Assembly: GCF_900292075.1 (NCBI RefSeq)
Contig: NZ_OLMV01000001.1
Span: forward strand, 1,108,977-1,172,976
Direction: 5' to 3'
DNA: 64,000 bases
Origin: Microbacterium timonense
Lineage (GTDB): Bacteria; Actinomycetota; Actinomycetes; Actinomycetales; Microbacteriaceae
Every line of letters begins with the position of its first letter. The stretch's first letter is position 1. The notes below the pieces were generated by a model, which was not told the origin of the DNA, did not search any database, and saw only the letters and a program-made list of their open reading frames with translations. Made by a program: the position numbers and the translations under genes. Of the stretch, positions 1-10,579 are shown in pieces.

Positions 1-864
1 CCGGCGCGCATCCGGGTACGGCTGCCGCGTCGAGAACTCGACGCCAGGCAGCAAGGTGGCGACGGTGCGCGAGCCGGCGAGCGCCGCGATGTCGTCGTCG
101 TCGAGATAGGTGCAGTGATCGACGGATGCCGCGTCCATCTCGACCGCCAGGCGCACGCCTTCGCCGGGGCCGAGCTGATTGCCGTGCACGCGCGGGATGA
201 GCCCGTGTACCGCACCCGCCGCCAGGATCCGCCGCGACTCCGCGGCGGTGAAGGCACCGCGCTCGCAGAAGACGTCGATCCAGCGGCTGAACGGCACGCA
301 TGCGCGCAGCATCTGGTCGCACACCAGGTCGACGTACTCGTCCCTTCGATCGGAATACTCGGCCGGCACGACGTGGGCTCCGAGGTACGTGACCTCCGGC
401 GTCACCTCGGCGGCCAGGCGCGCCAGCCGCTCCTCGTCTGCGACGGTCAGCCCGTACCCGGTCTTGATCTCCAGGGTGGTGGTGCCCTGCGCGTGCACCT
501 CCGCCACGAGGGCGCGCAGACGCCGCCGCAGCTCCTCGTCGCTGGCGGCGCGCGTCGCCGCGACCGTGCGCCTGATGCCTCCCGCGGCATACGGCGTGCC
601 CGTCATGCGGGCTTCGAACTCGTCTGCCCGATCGCCGGCGAACACGAGATGGGTGTGGCTGTCGACGAACCCGGGGATCACCGCCCGGCCCTCGGCATCC
701 AGGATCCTGAGCTGGCCGGAAGGGCGCGCGTCCGCCGCGGCGCCGACCCACGCGATGCGGTCGCCCTCGATCAGCACGGCCGCGTCCTGCAGCGTGCCGG
801 TCGGGTCGTCGCCTTCCGCGTTGGTGGTTAGCTCGCCGATGTTCGTGATGAGCGTCGCCGTCAC
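1..864 (-). CDS. hutI: Imidazolonepropionase, C-terminus cut by window edge
   Basis: Hydrolyses 4-imidazolone-5-propionate to N-formimino-L-glutamate, step three of cytoplasmic histidine degradation. The minus-strand translation gives 288 residues of an amidohydrolase: the metal-binding PGFVDSHTH motif lies at about residues 64-72 and LEIKTGYGL follows near the middle. The family is about 400 aa, so roughly the last quarter is outside the window. The start is GTG at 864, preceded by a GGAGTGGTGAG-like ribosome site; an in-frame ATG further out has poorer spacing. It lies downstream of hutU and hutH on the same strand, with a 106-bp gap from hutU. The family call is firm; only the missing C-terminus is unseen. 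Confidence 0.93.
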   Translation of the reverse strand, partial: MTATLITNIGELTTNAEGDDPTGTLQDAAVLIEGDRIAWVGAAADARPSGQLRILDAEGRAVIPGFVDSHTHLVFAGDRADEFEARMTGTPYAAGGIRRTVAATRAASDEELRRRLRALVAEVHAQGTTTLEIKTGYGLTVADEERLARLAAEVTPEVTYLGAHVVPAEYSDRRDEYVDLVCDQMLRACVPFSRWIDVFCERGAFTAAESRRILAAGAVHGLIPRVHGNQLGPGEGVRLAVEMDAASVDHCTYLDDDDIAALAGSRTVATLLPGVEFSTRQPYPDARR

Positions 865-878
865 CTCACCACTCCCTT

Positions 879-953
879 CATGTCCCGGTTCCTCGCCATG
901 GTGTCCCACTTTCACTCGCTCCGAGCGCAGAGAACGACCGAAATCGGGACATG
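879..953. repeat. 9-bp inverted repeat in the hutU-hutI gap
   Basis: CATGTCCCG at 879-887 is perfectly repeated in inverted orientation at 945-953 (CGGGACATG), 57 bp apart, and occupies most of the hutU-hutI spacer. It could form a long-loop stem in the mRNA or be two half-sites for a regulator. The function is unknown. Confidence 0.35.
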
Positions 954-970
954 CTCGGCCATCGCCCCTG

Positions 971-2647
<1,677 letters not shown>

Positions 2648-2694
2648 CTCATCGCTCCTTCGCGATCCGTCCACCTGAACCTCCACGGCGTCGT

Positions 2695-4242
2695 TCACCG
2701 CATCCCTCCCGTCTGCTCGGCCGCGCGAGCGACCGCGCCCGATGCGACGAGATCCGTGACGGCCTCCATCTCGGGCGAGAGGAAGCGGTCCGGTCCCGGC
2801 CCGCCCGCGACCGTGCGCACGAGATCGCGCACGGCGCCGGTCGCAGCTGCCGGCTCCAGCGGCGACCGCAGGTCGAGCGCTCGTGCCGCCGTGAGCACCT
2901 CGATCGCCAGCACCCGGCCCAGCCCGTCGATCGCGCGGCGCAGCTTGCGTCCGGCCGCCCAGCCCATCGACACGTGGTCCTCCTGCATGGCCGACGAGGG
3001 GATGGAGTCCACGGACGCCGGCACCGCCAGTCGCTTGAGCTCCGAGACGATGCCCGCGGCAGCGTACTGGGCGATCATGAACCCGGAGTCGACGCCGACC
3101 TCGTCCGCGAGGAACGGCGGCAGGCCCTGGCTGCGGGCCGGGTCGAGGGCGCGGTCGGTGCGGCGCTCCGAGATCGAGGCGACGTCGGCCACGGCGATCG
3201 CGAGGAAGTCCAGCACGTAGGCGATCGGCGCACCGTGGAAGTTGCCGTTGGACTGCACCCGGCCGTCGTCGGTGATCACCGGGTTGTCGATGGCCGCGGC
3301 GAGCTCTCGTGACGCGATCAGCAGGGCGTGCTCGGCGGTGTCGCGGGCCGCGCCGTGCACCTGCGGCGAACAGCGCAGCGAGTAGGCGTCCTGCACGCGC
3401 GTGCACACCGACGGGTCGCGATGCGACGCGACGATCGGCGACCCGGCCAGCAGCGTCCGCAGGCGCGCCGCCGACGCCGCCTGCCCCACCTGCGGACGCA
3501 GCGCGTGCAGGTCGGACGCGAACACCGCGTCGGTCCCCAGCTGCGACTCGATCGACATCGCCGCGGCGACATCGGCGGTGTCCAGGAGCACGGCGAGGTC
3601 GTGCAGCGCGAGCAGCAGCATCCCGAGCATGCCGTCGGTGCCGTTGATGAGCGCGAGACCCTCCTTCTCGCGCAGTTCGAGTGGCGCGATGGATGCCGCG
3701 GCCAGCGCGTCGGCCGCCGCGCGCTCGACGCCGTCCGCGTCGCGCACGCGGCCTTCTCCCATCGCGGCCAGCGCGACGTGCGCCAGCGGGGCGAGGTCGC
3801 CCGAGCAGCCGAGCGAGCCGTACTCGCGGACGACCGGAGTGATGCCGGCGTTGAGCAGGGAGGCGTAGGTCCGCACCACGTCCGGGCGCACGCCGGTGTG
3901 CCCCGTGGCCAGCGTCTGCAGCCGCAGCAGCATGAGCGCCCGCACCACCTCCCGCTCCACCTCGGGCCCGGTGCCGGCGGCGTGGGAGCGGATGAGGCTC
4001 GCCTGCAGCTGACGGCGGCGCTCGGGCGCGATGAACGTCGTGGCGAGGGCGCCGAAGCCGGTGGAGATGCCGTAGTGCGGGTCCGGATCGTCTGCGAGGT
4101 CCTCGACGAGGGCGCGGGTCTTCGCGACCCGTTCGAGTGCCTCGCCGGCCAGTTCGACGCGGGCGGAGTGACGGGCGACAGCGACGACGTCCTCGGGGCG
4201 CAGCGGGTCGCCGCCCACCATGACGGAGGTCTGCGAGCTCAT
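2695..4242 (-). CDS. hutH: Histidine ammonia-lyase
   Basis: Removes ammonia from L-histidine to give urocanate, the first step of the Hut pathway, using the autocatalytic MIO cofactor. It is 515 aa, a typical length. The MIO-forming tripeptide is Cys146-Ser147-Gly148 within [12 protein letters not shown], rather than the more usual Ala-Ser-Gly. Other family blocks are GISTGFG (about 58-64), [10 protein letters not shown] and SNGNFHG. The start is ATG at 4242, giving [12 protein letters not shown]; the ribosome site is weak, and a second ATG at 4221 is possible. It diverges from the IclR gene across 61 bp, the usual position for a pathway-specific regulator. Confidence 0.97.
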   Translation of the reverse strand: MSSQTSVMVGGDPLRPEDVVAVARHSARVELAGEALERVAKTRALVEDLADDPDPHYGISTGFGALATTFIAPERRRQLQASLIRSHAAGTGPEVEREVVRALMLLRLQTLATGHTGVRPDVVRTYASLLNAGITPVVREYGSLGCSGDLAPLAHVALAAMGEGRVRDADGVERAAADALAAASIAPLELREKEGLALINGTDGMLGMLLLALHDLAVLLDTADVAAAMSIESQLGTDAVFASDLHALRPQVGQAASAARLRTLLAGSPIVASHRDPSVCTRVQDAYSLRCSPQVHGAARDTAEHALLIASRELAAAIDNPVITDDGRVQSNGNFHGAPIAYVLDFLAIAVADVASISERRTDRALDPARSQGLPPFLADEVGVDSGFMIAQYAAAGIVSELKRLAVPASVDSIPSSAMQEDHVSMGWAAGRKLRRAIDGLGRVLAIEVLTAARALDLRSPLEPAAATGAVRDLVRTVAGGPGPDRFLSPEMEAVTDLVASGAVARAAEQTGGMR

Positions 4243-4295
4243 GGACCGATTCCACACCGCGCCCTCGTCCCACGACAGCGGCCCGTGGCATCCTG

Positions 4296-4313
4296 TGTCT
4301 GAGATGCCAGACA
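4296..4313. promoter_or_regulatory. Inverted repeat over the iclR start codon
   Basis: TGTCTG (4296-4301) and CAGACA (4308-4313) form a perfect 6-bp inverted repeat with a 6-bp spacer that contains the ATG at 4304. It lies in the short hutH-iclR divergent region. It is a candidate operator for autoregulation and for control of the hut operon; binding is inferred, not shown. Confidence 0.42.
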
Positions 4314-5080
4314 ACCCGCTTCGCCCGCGCCCGCAGGTTCCCGCCGCCGACCAGACACTGCGGATCCTGTCCTTCCTCGCGCGCCAGCGGGGTCCCGCCC
4401 CGGCGCGGGCGATCGCGACGGCGCTCGGGCTGCCGCGATCCACGGTGTACCACCTCCTCGCCACGCTGCAGGAGCACCACTTCGTCGTCCACCTGCCGGA
4501 GGACCGCCGCTGGGGGCTGGGGATCGCGGCGTTCGAGCTGGCCGGCGGATACGCACGGCAGGAGCCTCTGGCCCGACTGGGACGGCCGGTGCTGGCGGAG
4601 CTCGTCGACCGCACCGGCGAGAGCGCCCACCTGGCCGTCATGCACGGCCGGGACGTGCTCTACATCGTGGAGGAGCGTGCGGCGCGGCGCCCTGCGCTGG
4701 TCACCGACGTCGGCGTGCGGCTGCCGTCGCACCTGACGGCGACCGGCCGGGCGATGCTCGCGGCGCTTCCGCGCGAGCAGGTGCGCGCGCTGTTCCCGGA
4801 TGCTGCGGCCTTCGCCGACCGCACGGGCCGCGGCCCGCGCCGCCCCGGGGAGCTGCGCGAGGTGCTGCGCGAGGCGCGCGCCCGTGGGTTCGCCACGGAG
4901 GACGGCGAGGTGGCGATCGGCCTGCGGTCGGTGGGGGTCGCGGTGCGCGATCACACCGGCTGGCCCGCCGCCGCGATCGCCGTCACCTGGCCCGTCGACG
5001 GTGAACATGACGCCGATGCCGTCGCGCCACTCGTGGCCGATGCGGCCGCCGAGCTGAGCCGCCGCATCGGCCGGCGCTGA
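4304..5080 (+). CDS. IclR-family transcriptional regulator of the hut operon
   Basis: A 258-aa DNA-binding protein with an N-terminal winged HTH (residues about 15-65, [16 protein letters not shown]) and a C-terminal IclR effector domain containing the conserved [13 protein letters not shown] and [19 protein letters not shown] stretches. IclR proteins usually bind a pathway intermediate and control adjacent catabolic genes. Divergence from hutH suggests it senses urocanate or a related metabolite; this is inference. ATG 4304 was chosen because an upstream ATG at 4220 would run into hutH and adds an unconserved tail. No Shine-Dalgarno is visible before it. The repressor or activator role cannot be told from sequence. 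Confidence 0.9.
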   Translation: MPDNPLRPRPQVPAADQTLRILSFLARQRGPAPARAIATALGLPRSTVYHLLATLQEHHFVVHLPEDRRWGLGIAAFELAGGYARQEPLARLGRPVLAELVDRTGESAHLAVMHGRDVLYIVEERAARRPALVTDVGVRLPSHLTATGRAMLAALPREQVRALFPDAAAFADRTGRGPRRPGELREVLREARARGFATEDGEVAIGLRSVGVAVRDHTGWPAAAIAVTWPVDGEHDADAVAPLVADAAAELSRRIGRR

Positions 5081-5081
5081 G

Positions 5082-5140
5082 ATCTGAAAGGCTCTTGCAG
5101 GTTCCGCGCGCCCGACGTAATCTGAAAGCGTCTTTCAGAT
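5082..5140. promoter_or_regulatory. Two operator-like repeats before the ArsR-type gene
   Basis: A perfect inverted repeat, ATCTGAAAG / CTTTCAGAT with a 3-bp CGT spacer, lies at 5120-5140. A second imperfect copy (ATCTGAAAG, GCT, CTTGCAG) starts at 5082. They flank or overlap the -35 and -10 boxes of the promoter at 5095-5123, a typical arrangement for autorepression by an ArsR-family protein. Confidence 0.65.
5095..5123 (+). promoter_or_regulatory. Promoter of the ArsR-MFS operon
   Basis: TTGCAG (5095-5100), a 17-bp spacer and TAATCT (5118-5123) resemble a housekeeping sigma promoter. The predicted start near 5130 falls inside the perfect operator, so bound repressor would block initiation. 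Confidence 0.6.
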
Positions 5141-5149
5141 CGGAGCGTC

Positions 5150-5734
5150 ATGACCACGTACGAGAACCGCCGCACTCTCACCGACCCGGCGGCACTGGAG
5201 GCCCTCGCCCACCCGGTTCGGCTGGACGTCCTCAGCTTCCTCATGTCGCACGGCGCGGCCACCGCCTCCGAGTGCGCGCGAGCGGTGGACGACTCCCCCT
5301 CGAACTGCAGCTATCATCTCCGTGTGCTGGCCAAGCACGGTCTCGTCGAGGCCGCTGCGTCCGACGACGGCCGCGAACGACCGTGGCGCGCGACGGTCAC
5401 GGGGCTGAGCCTCGACCTGGACTCCGACGATCCCTCGGTGGTGGCGGGCGCCACAGCGACGCTCGAGGCCTCGGTGCAGCTGGACTTCCAGCTCGCCCGT
5501 GAGCACATCCGTCGTCGCCACCAGCTCGAGGGGGCGTGGCGCGATGTCGACGCGCACGCCCAGTACGGACTGCGGGTCACCCCATCCGAGCTGCGCGCCC
5601 TCGTCGAGCGGATCGACGCACTGGTCCGGCCCTACATCGCCGCCACGAGGGATGACGCGCCAGAGGACGCCGCCGTGGCGAACCTCTCGGTGCTCGCCTT
5701 CCCGCGCCCCACGTTCGGCGGGCCGTCGCGATGA
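5150..5734 (+). CDS. ArsR-type winged-helix repressor
   Basis: A 194-aa transcription regulator. Residues about 12-95 form a winged HTH with the family blocks LEALAHPVRLDVLSFL and SNCSYHLRVLAKHGLVE. The C-terminal half (about 95-194) resembles helical dimerisation regions of ArsR-like proteins and has no metal-binding cysteine pair, so the effector is probably not a metal. The start ATG has GGAGCG 6 bases before it. It overlaps the following MFS gene by 4 bp (ATGA), so the two are co-translated and the regulator most likely controls the exporter. A paralogous regulator-exporter pair lies at 20065-21887. Confidence 0.9.
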   Translation: MTTYENRRTLTDPAALEALAHPVRLDVLSFLMSHGAATASECARAVDDSPSNCSYHLRVLAKHGLVEAAASDDGRERPWRATVTGLSLDLDSDDPSVVAGATATLEASVQLDFQLAREHIRRRHQLEGAWRDVDAHAQYGLRVTPSELRALVERIDALVRPYIAATRDDAPEDAAVANLSVLAFPRPTFGGPSR

Positions 5735-6999
5735 CCTCCGATGCCCGGATCCCGCGGGCGGGGGCCTCGCGCACCGCGTTCGCCATCCCCGCCTTCCGGC
5801 GCCTCTGGGCCGCCGGGCTCATCTCCGACATGGGCGACTGGCTGCTGTTCATCGCTCTGCCGCTCGTCGTCCTGCAGCTGACCGGGTCGGCCCTGGGGAC
5901 CGCCGTCGCCTTCCTGCTCGAACTGGCGCCGGCGGTGGCGCTGGCTCCTCTCGCGGCGCGACTCGTCGGCCGATTCGACCGGCGCCTGCTCATGGTCGTC
6001 GTCAACATCGGCCAGGCGATCGCACTCCTCCCCCTTCTGTTCGTCGATACGGCGGCCGACCTGCCGATCGCCTACGGCGTGATCCTGGCGCACGCATCGC
6101 TGAGCACGCTGTTCGAACCGGCGAAGAACACGCTCCTGCCCGAGCTCGTCGACGTCGATCGCCTGGTGTCGGCGAACGCCCTCGTCGGGCTCAATCAGAA
6201 TCTCGGGCGCCTCATCGGCGGCCCTCTCGGCGGCGTCCTCCTCGCGGCGGGCGATCTCGGACTCATCGTGATCGTGGATGCCGCCACCTATGTCGTCTCG
6301 GCGCTCCTCATCGCGACCCTGCCCGCCGTCTCCGCCGCCGCGGCCGCCGCGGGCGCCGACGGCGGGAGACACCCGGCCGGATTGTGGCGGGCACTCGGCA
6401 TCCGGCGCCTGCGCGGGGCGTACGCGGTCATCCTGGTGTCCAGCGTGGCGCAGGGCATGTTCCTCGTGCTGTTCGTCCTGTTCGCGCTGGGTCCGCTCGC
6501 CGGCTCGGACGCCGACGTCGGGCTGCTGCGCGGCATCCAGGCCGTCGGAGCGATCGTCGCGGGGGTCGCGCTCGGGTTCGTCATCCGCGGGGCGTCGCCC
6601 CGGGCCCTGACCGCAGGCAGCGTGCTGGCGTTCGGGGTCATCTCGCTCGTCACATGGAACCTTCCCGCACTCACCACCGAAATCGGCTGGTATGTCGCCC
6701 TGTTCACCGCTGTCGGCGCTCCGGGCGTCGTCATGGTCGCCGGGCTCACCAGCGTGCTCCAGGAGGAGTCGGACCGCCGCGAGCGAGGCGCCGTCTTCGC
6801 GGCCGTGGGCCTCGTCGGGGCGGTGGGACAGGGCCTCGGCATCCTCCTCGGCGCGCTGTCCGACACGGCCATCGGGCTCATGCCTCTTCTGGAGGCGCAG
6901 GGATGCCTCTACCTCTTGGCCGGCGTGATCGCGCTGGTCTGGTTGCCGCGGCCGGTGCCGTCACCGAGCACGTCCACGCACCCGACCGCCCGGGCCTGA
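5731..6999 (+). CDS. MFS transporter (exporter type)
   Basis: A 422-aa membrane protein of the major facilitator superfamily with about 12 hydrophobic helices, starting with FRRLWAAGLISDMGDWLLFIA, the first helix signature of DHA3-like exporters; the motif continues with a G-R-(D/F)-R-R loop near residues 85-90 (LVGRFDRR). EPAKNTLLPELV and GLNQNLGRLIGGPLGGVL are also typical. The substrate is not predictable; exporters of this class often expel hydrophobic drugs or siderophores. It is translationally coupled to the ArsR-type gene and convergent with the lacI-type gene only 4 bp downstream. Confidence 0.9.
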   Translation: MTSDARIPRAGASRTAFAIPAFRRLWAAGLISDMGDWLLFIALPLVVLQLTGSALGTAVAFLLELAPAVALAPLAARLVGRFDRRLLMVVVNIGQAIALLPLLFVDTAADLPIAYGVILAHASLSTLFEPAKNTLLPELVDVDRLVSANALVGLNQNLGRLIGGPLGGVLLAAGDLGLIVIVDAATYVVSALLIATLPAVSAAAAAAGADGGRHPAGLWRALGIRRLRGAYAVILVSSVAQGMFLVLFVLFALGPLAGSDADVGLLRGIQAVGAIVAGVALGFVIRGASPRALTAGSVLAFGVISLVTWNLPALTTEIGWYVALFTAVGAPGVVMVAGLTSVLQEESDRRERGAVFAAVGLVGAVGQGLGILLGALSDTAIGLMPLLEAQGCLYLLAGVIALVWLPRPVPSPSTSTHPTARA

Positions 7000-7003
7000 G
7001 CCG

Positions 7004-8011
7004 TCAGCGCACCACGAGCCGGGGCTCGACGAGCACGTGCGCGCGACCGGCCGCCGGAAGCCGCGGCGCGACGACGCTCCCGGACTCCCCCATCAAGAGC
7101 TCCAGCACGCCGGCGGCGACGCGCTCGGGCAGCTGCTCCACGCTGCTCAGGCCGAGCGCTTCGGCGGCCGGCGTGTTGTCGAAGCCGATGACCGGAAGAT
7201 CTGCCCGGCCGGCCGACGCCGCGGCCAGGTGAGCGCCGATCGCGAGCGCATCGCTGGCGCACACGATCCCGTCGACCTCGTTCCCGCCCTCGAGGAAGTC
7301 CGCCACGACGGTCCGTGCGCGGCCGACGTCCTCTTCGCAGACCAGCCGGGGGCCTTCGGCATGCGCCGACGCCATCGCCTCACGCCACCCGCGCTCCCGC
7401 TCGTCGCCCGTCCCCGACCCTGCTGGCCACCCGAGGAACGCCACGCGTGTGCCCCGGGCGAGCACGTGCTCCGTCGCGGCACGCGTGCCGGCCGCGCCGT
7501 CGACGTCGACCCACAGGTGAGCGGGTGCGGCGACGTCATCCTCGCCCCACGGCCGCCCGAACGCGACGAACGGGATCCCGCGATCAGCCAGCCAGCCCGT
7601 CCGAGGGTCGCCGTGGAACGTGCCGGTGATGACGACCGCGTCGATCTCACCGCCGTCGATGAGCTCCCGCATGCGGTCGATCTCATCCCCCGGCGTGCGC
7701 GCGGCGTACAGCTGGATGCGCATGCCGCGTTCACCTGCTCGTTCGGTGAGCGCGTGCACGAACCTGTCGAGCACGACGCCCGAGATGCCTCCGGCGTACG
7801 GGTCGAGGTGGATGCCGATGGTCGAACTGCGCCGCGTACGCAGCCGCCGGGCGGCCACATGCGGACGGTAGCCCAGGTCGGAGATGGCCTGCAGCACGCG
7901 CTCGCGCGTCTCTTCGCGCACGATCCCGGGGCTGTTCAGGACGTTCGAGACGGTCTGGCGGGACACGCCGGCGGCGAGCGCGACGTCTTCGACGGTCGGT
8001 GCCTTCGTCAC
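7004..8011 (-). CDS. LacI-family regulator of the adjacent sugar importer
   Basis: A 335-aa repressor: N-terminal HTH with TVEDVALAAGVSRQTVSNVLN (about residues 5-25), hinge helix PHVAARRLRTRRS, then a periplasmic-binding-protein-like effector domain ending in VIGFDNTPAAEALGLSSVEQ. The chosen start is GTG at 8011 because GGAAGGGGAG lies immediately upstream; an ATG at 8029 would add six residues but has no ribosome site. It is divergent from the ABC importer genes, and TTTGAtcgtTCAAA-type operators occur both before this gene and before the importer. It is therefore inferred to repress both in the absence of an oligosaccharide inducer. Confidence 0.92.
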   Translation of the reverse strand: MTKAPTVEDVALAAGVSRQTVSNVLNSPGIVREETRERVLQAISDLGYRPHVAARRLRTRRSSTIGIHLDPYAGGISGVVLDRFVHALTERAGERGMRIQLYAARTPGDEIDRMRELIDGGEIDAVVITGTFHGDPRTGWLADRGIPFVAFGRPWGEDDVAAPAHLWVDVDGAAGTRAATEHVLARGTRVAFLGWPAGSGTGDERERGWREAMASAHAEGPRLVCEEDVGRARTVVADFLEGGNEVDGIVCASDALAIGAHLAAASAGRADLPVIGFDNTPAAEALGLSSVEQLPERVAAGVLELLMGESGSVVAPRLPAAGRAHVLVEPRLVVR

Positions 8012-8039
8012 GCGCTCCCCTTCCGCCATGTCGGCATCG

Positions 8040-8061
8040 GATCGTTCAAATCGTTATCCTA
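8040..8061 (-). promoter_or_regulatory. lacI promoter box with operator half-copy
   Basis: On the minus strand TAGGAT (8061-8056) is a -10 candidate, and GATCGTTCAAA at 8040-8050 matches 11 of 14 positions of the importer operator. The expected transcription start falls inside this copy, consistent with autoregulation. Confidence 0.45.
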
Positions 8062-8078
8062 CGGGCGGCTCGCGGCCC

Positions 8079-8108
8079 TTGACAGGCGTATGGGCGATTT
8101 CCTACGGT
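8079..8108 (+). promoter_or_regulatory. Promoter of the carbohydrate ABC operon
   Basis: TTGACA (8079-8084), an 18-bp spacer and TACGGT (8103-8108). The consensus -35 box and the position about 90 bp before the binding-protein gene make this the likely operon promoter. Confidence 0.6.
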
Positions 8109-8124
8109 GGGCTTCACAGCGTTC

Positions 8125-8162
8125 TTTGATCGTTCAAACCAGCGATTCTTTGAACGATCAAC
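8125..8162. promoter_or_regulatory. Paired LacI operators downstream of the promoter
   Basis: TTTGATCGTTCAAA (8125-8138) and its inverted near-copy TTTGAACGATCAAC (8149-8162) have centres 24 bp apart and lie just after the expected transcription start. Palindromes with a central CG are typical LacI/GalR sites. The two sites would roadblock or exclude polymerase. Confidence 0.7.
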
Positions 8163-8201
8163 ACACTCGCCGATCCGCACTCATCGAAGGAGAAGAGACT
8201 C

Positions 8202-9455
8202 ATGACACGGCACTCCACACGCGCCGCCCTCGGCGCCGGCGCTCTGCTCGTGACCGCATCGCTCACGCTGGCCGGCTGCGGATCAGGTTTTGACGACGAC
8301 GGCGGCAACGACGCCGGCTCGGGCGGGCTGACCTCCAGCGACGACGCGCTCACGATCCTCATCGGCACCTCCGGCGACGCCGAGACCGCCGCCGTCGAAG
8401 ACGCCGTCGCCGCCTGGTCGGAGGAATCGGGCATCGAGGCATCCGTGCAGGTCGCCAACGACCTCCCCCAGCAGCTGTCCCAGGGCTTCGCCGCCGGCGA
8501 CCCGCCGGACCTGTTCTACCTGGCGACGGAGGCGCTCGCCGGCTATGCCGGGAACGGCTCTCTCGTCCCGTACGGCGACCAGCTCAAGAACAAGGACGAC
8601 TTCTACCCGTCGCTCGTCGAGAACTTCACGTTCGACGGCGACTTCTACTGCGCACCCAAGGACTTCTCCACGCTCGCGCTCGTCATCAACAAGGGCCTCT
8701 GGGATGCCGCGGGCCTGACCGATGACGACATCCCGACGACGTGGGACGAGCTGGCGACCGTGGCGCAGACGCTGACCAAGGACGGCGTCGTGGGGCTCGG
8801 GTTCGGTCCCGAGTACCAGCGAGTCGGCACCTTCATGGCTCAGGCGGGCGGTGGACTCGTCAAGGACGGCGAGGCTGTCGCCGACAGCCAGGAGAACGTC
8901 GATGCCCTCACCTACGTTCAGGATCACCTCGTCGACGGCACATTCGCCTACTCGTCCGACGTCGGCGCAGGGTGGGGCGGCGAGGCGTTCGGCAAGCAGC
9001 TGACGGCGATGACCATCGAGGGCAACTGGATCACGGGGGCGATGACGAACGACTTCCCCGACGTGCAGTACGTCGTCGCGGAGCTGCCCGAAGGCCCCGG
9101 TGGGAAGGGCACCCTCCAGTTCACGAACTGCTGGGGCATGGCCGCCGACAGCCCGAACCAGCAGGCGGCGCTGGATCTGGTGGAATACCTCACCAGCACC
9201 GACCAGCAGCTCGCCTTCTCGCAGGCGTTCGGCGTGATGCCGTCCATCGAGTCGGCTGCCGAGCAGTGGACCAGCGACAACCCTGAACTGGCCGCGTTCC
9301 TCGCCGGTGCCGACTACGCCCAGGGCATCCCGACGTTCGACGGCACCGCCGATGTGATCACGGACTTCAACGCCCAGCTCGAGGGTCTGAAGACCGGCGA
9401 CCCGCAGGAGATCCTCGACTCGGTGCAGTCGAACCTCGAGGCGATCGTCGGCTGA
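8202..9455 (+). CDS. Carbohydrate ABC transporter substrate-binding lipoprotein
   Basis: A 417-aa extracellular solute-binding protein of family 1. The first 25 residues form a lipoprotein signal peptide with lipobox LAGC, Cys26 being the lipidation site. The mature protein shows GDPPDLFYLATEALAGYA and PTTWDELATVAQTLTKDG, standard for sugar-binding members of the CUT1 importers. The ATG has a GAAGGAGAAGAG ribosome site. It is the first gene of an operon with two permeases and a debranching-type enzyme, so the ligand is probably an alpha-glucan-derived oligosaccharide such as a maltodextrin or isomalto-oligosaccharide; that is inferred from context. LacI operators lie upstream. Confidence 0.93.
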   Translation: MTRHSTRAALGAGALLVTASLTLAGCGSGFDDDGGNDAGSGGLTSSDDALTILIGTSGDAETAAVEDAVAAWSEESGIEASVQVANDLPQQLSQGFAAGDPPDLFYLATEALAGYAGNGSLVPYGDQLKNKDDFYPSLVENFTFDGDFYCAPKDFSTLALVINKGLWDAAGLTDDDIPTTWDELATVAQTLTKDGVVGLGFGPEYQRVGTFMAQAGGGLVKDGEAVADSQENVDALTYVQDHLVDGTFAYSSDVGAGWGGEAFGKQLTAMTIEGNWITGAMTNDFPDVQYVVAELPEGPGGKGTLQFTNCWGMAADSPNQQAALDLVEYLTSTDQQLAFSQAFGVMPSIESAAEQWTSDNPELAAFLAGADYAQGIPTFDGTADVITDFNAQLEGLKTGDPQEILDSVQSNLEAIVG

Positions 9456-9466
9456 GCGGGTCCCGC

Positions 9467-10579
9467 ATGGCCACGACCACGACGGCCCCTCGCCGCGCGC
9501 GCAGTCCCCGATCGGGGATCCGCCGCGGCGAGGCGGCCGCGGGGTGGATCTTCACCCTCCCCGTGATCCTCATCCTGGGCGTCTTCCTGCTCATCCCGGT
9601 GCTCATGGCGCTGTGGGTGAGCTTCTCGGACTGGTCGGGCCGGGGCAGCCCCTTCTCCGCGAGCGTGAACCTCGTGGGGTTCCAGAACTATGCCGCGGTC
9701 ACCACCGGCGACGGCCTGGCCACTCGGGACTTCGGCACGGCGATGCGCAACAACGCGTGGTACGTGCTCCTGGTCGTGCCACTGCAGACCGCGCTGTCGC
9801 TCTTCCTCGCCGTCCTGGTGAATGGCGCCGTCCTACGCGGTCGCGGCCTGTTCCGGACCGCGTTCTACTTCCCGTCCGTGACGGCCACGGTCGCGATCAT
9901 GGTGCTCTGGCTGTTCCTGTTCAACGCCGTCGGCCCGGTCAACGCGATCCTCGCCGCACTCGGGATCGACGGGCCGAACTGGTGGGCCGACCCGAGCGGC
10001 ATCGTGCACGACGCACTGGCGGCCGTGGGCATCACGGAGGGACCCGCCGCACTGACTGACAACGACTTCCTCGGCCTCTCGTGGTGGGATTGGCTCGCCG
10101 GTCCCTCGGTCGCGATGTCGGCGATCATCCTCATGGGGATCTTCACGACGAGCGGCACGTTCATGCTCCTGTTCCTCGCGGCGCTGCAGAACATCGGCCC
10201 CGAGATCCAGGAGGCGGCGATGGTCGACGGCGCGAACGCGTGGCAGCGCTTCTGGCGGGTCACTCTGCCTCAGCTGAAGCCGGCCCTGTTCACCGTGCTG
10301 ACCCTGGGCCTGATCGGCTGCTGGCAGGTCTTCGATCAGATCTACACCGGCACCCAGGGCGCGCCCGGCAAGACGACGCTGACCCCGGCCTACCTGTCGT
10401 ACGACGCCGGCTTCCTCGACCAGCACTGGGGACAGGGCGCTGCGATCGCGTTCATCCTCTTCGCCATCATCGTGCTGTTCACCATCTTCCAGCGCTGGGT
10501 CCTCCGCGAGCGTCCGGTGTCGCGGCGCCGTGCACGGCAGTACCAGGTGCCCTCGCGCCCGAAGGGAGGCGCATCATGA
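9467..10579 (+). CDS. Carbohydrate ABC transporter permease, MalF type
   Basis: A 370-aa inner-membrane permease with about six transmembrane helices. The coupling EAA loop reads EAAMVDGANAWQRFWRVTLP in the C-terminal half, the contact for the ATPase. It is longer than the usual 290-310 aa because of an insertion of about 50 residues (about 163-215, rich in Trp and Gly) between helices, as seen in MalF-like proteins. No ATP-binding subunit is encoded in this operon; a shared MsiK-type ATPase elsewhere is likely. It follows the binding protein by 11 bp and overlaps the next permease by 4 bp. Confidence 0.92.
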   Translation: MATTTTAPRRARSPRSGIRRGEAAAGWIFTLPVILILGVFLLIPVLMALWVSFSDWSGRGSPFSASVNLVGFQNYAAVTTGDGLATRDFGTAMRNNAWYVLLVVPLQTALSLFLAVLVNGAVLRGRGLFRTAFYFPSVTATVAIMVLWLFLFNAVGPVNAILAALGIDGPNWWADPSGIVHDALAAVGITEGPAALTDNDFLGLSWWDWLAGPSVAMSAIILMGIFTTSGTFMLLFLAALQNIGPEIQEAAMVDGANAWQRFWRVTLPQLKPALFTVLTLGLIGCWQVFDQIYTGTQGAPGKTTLTPAYLSYDAGFLDQHWGQGAAIAFILFAIIVLFTIFQRWVLRERPVSRRRARQYQVPSRPKGGAS

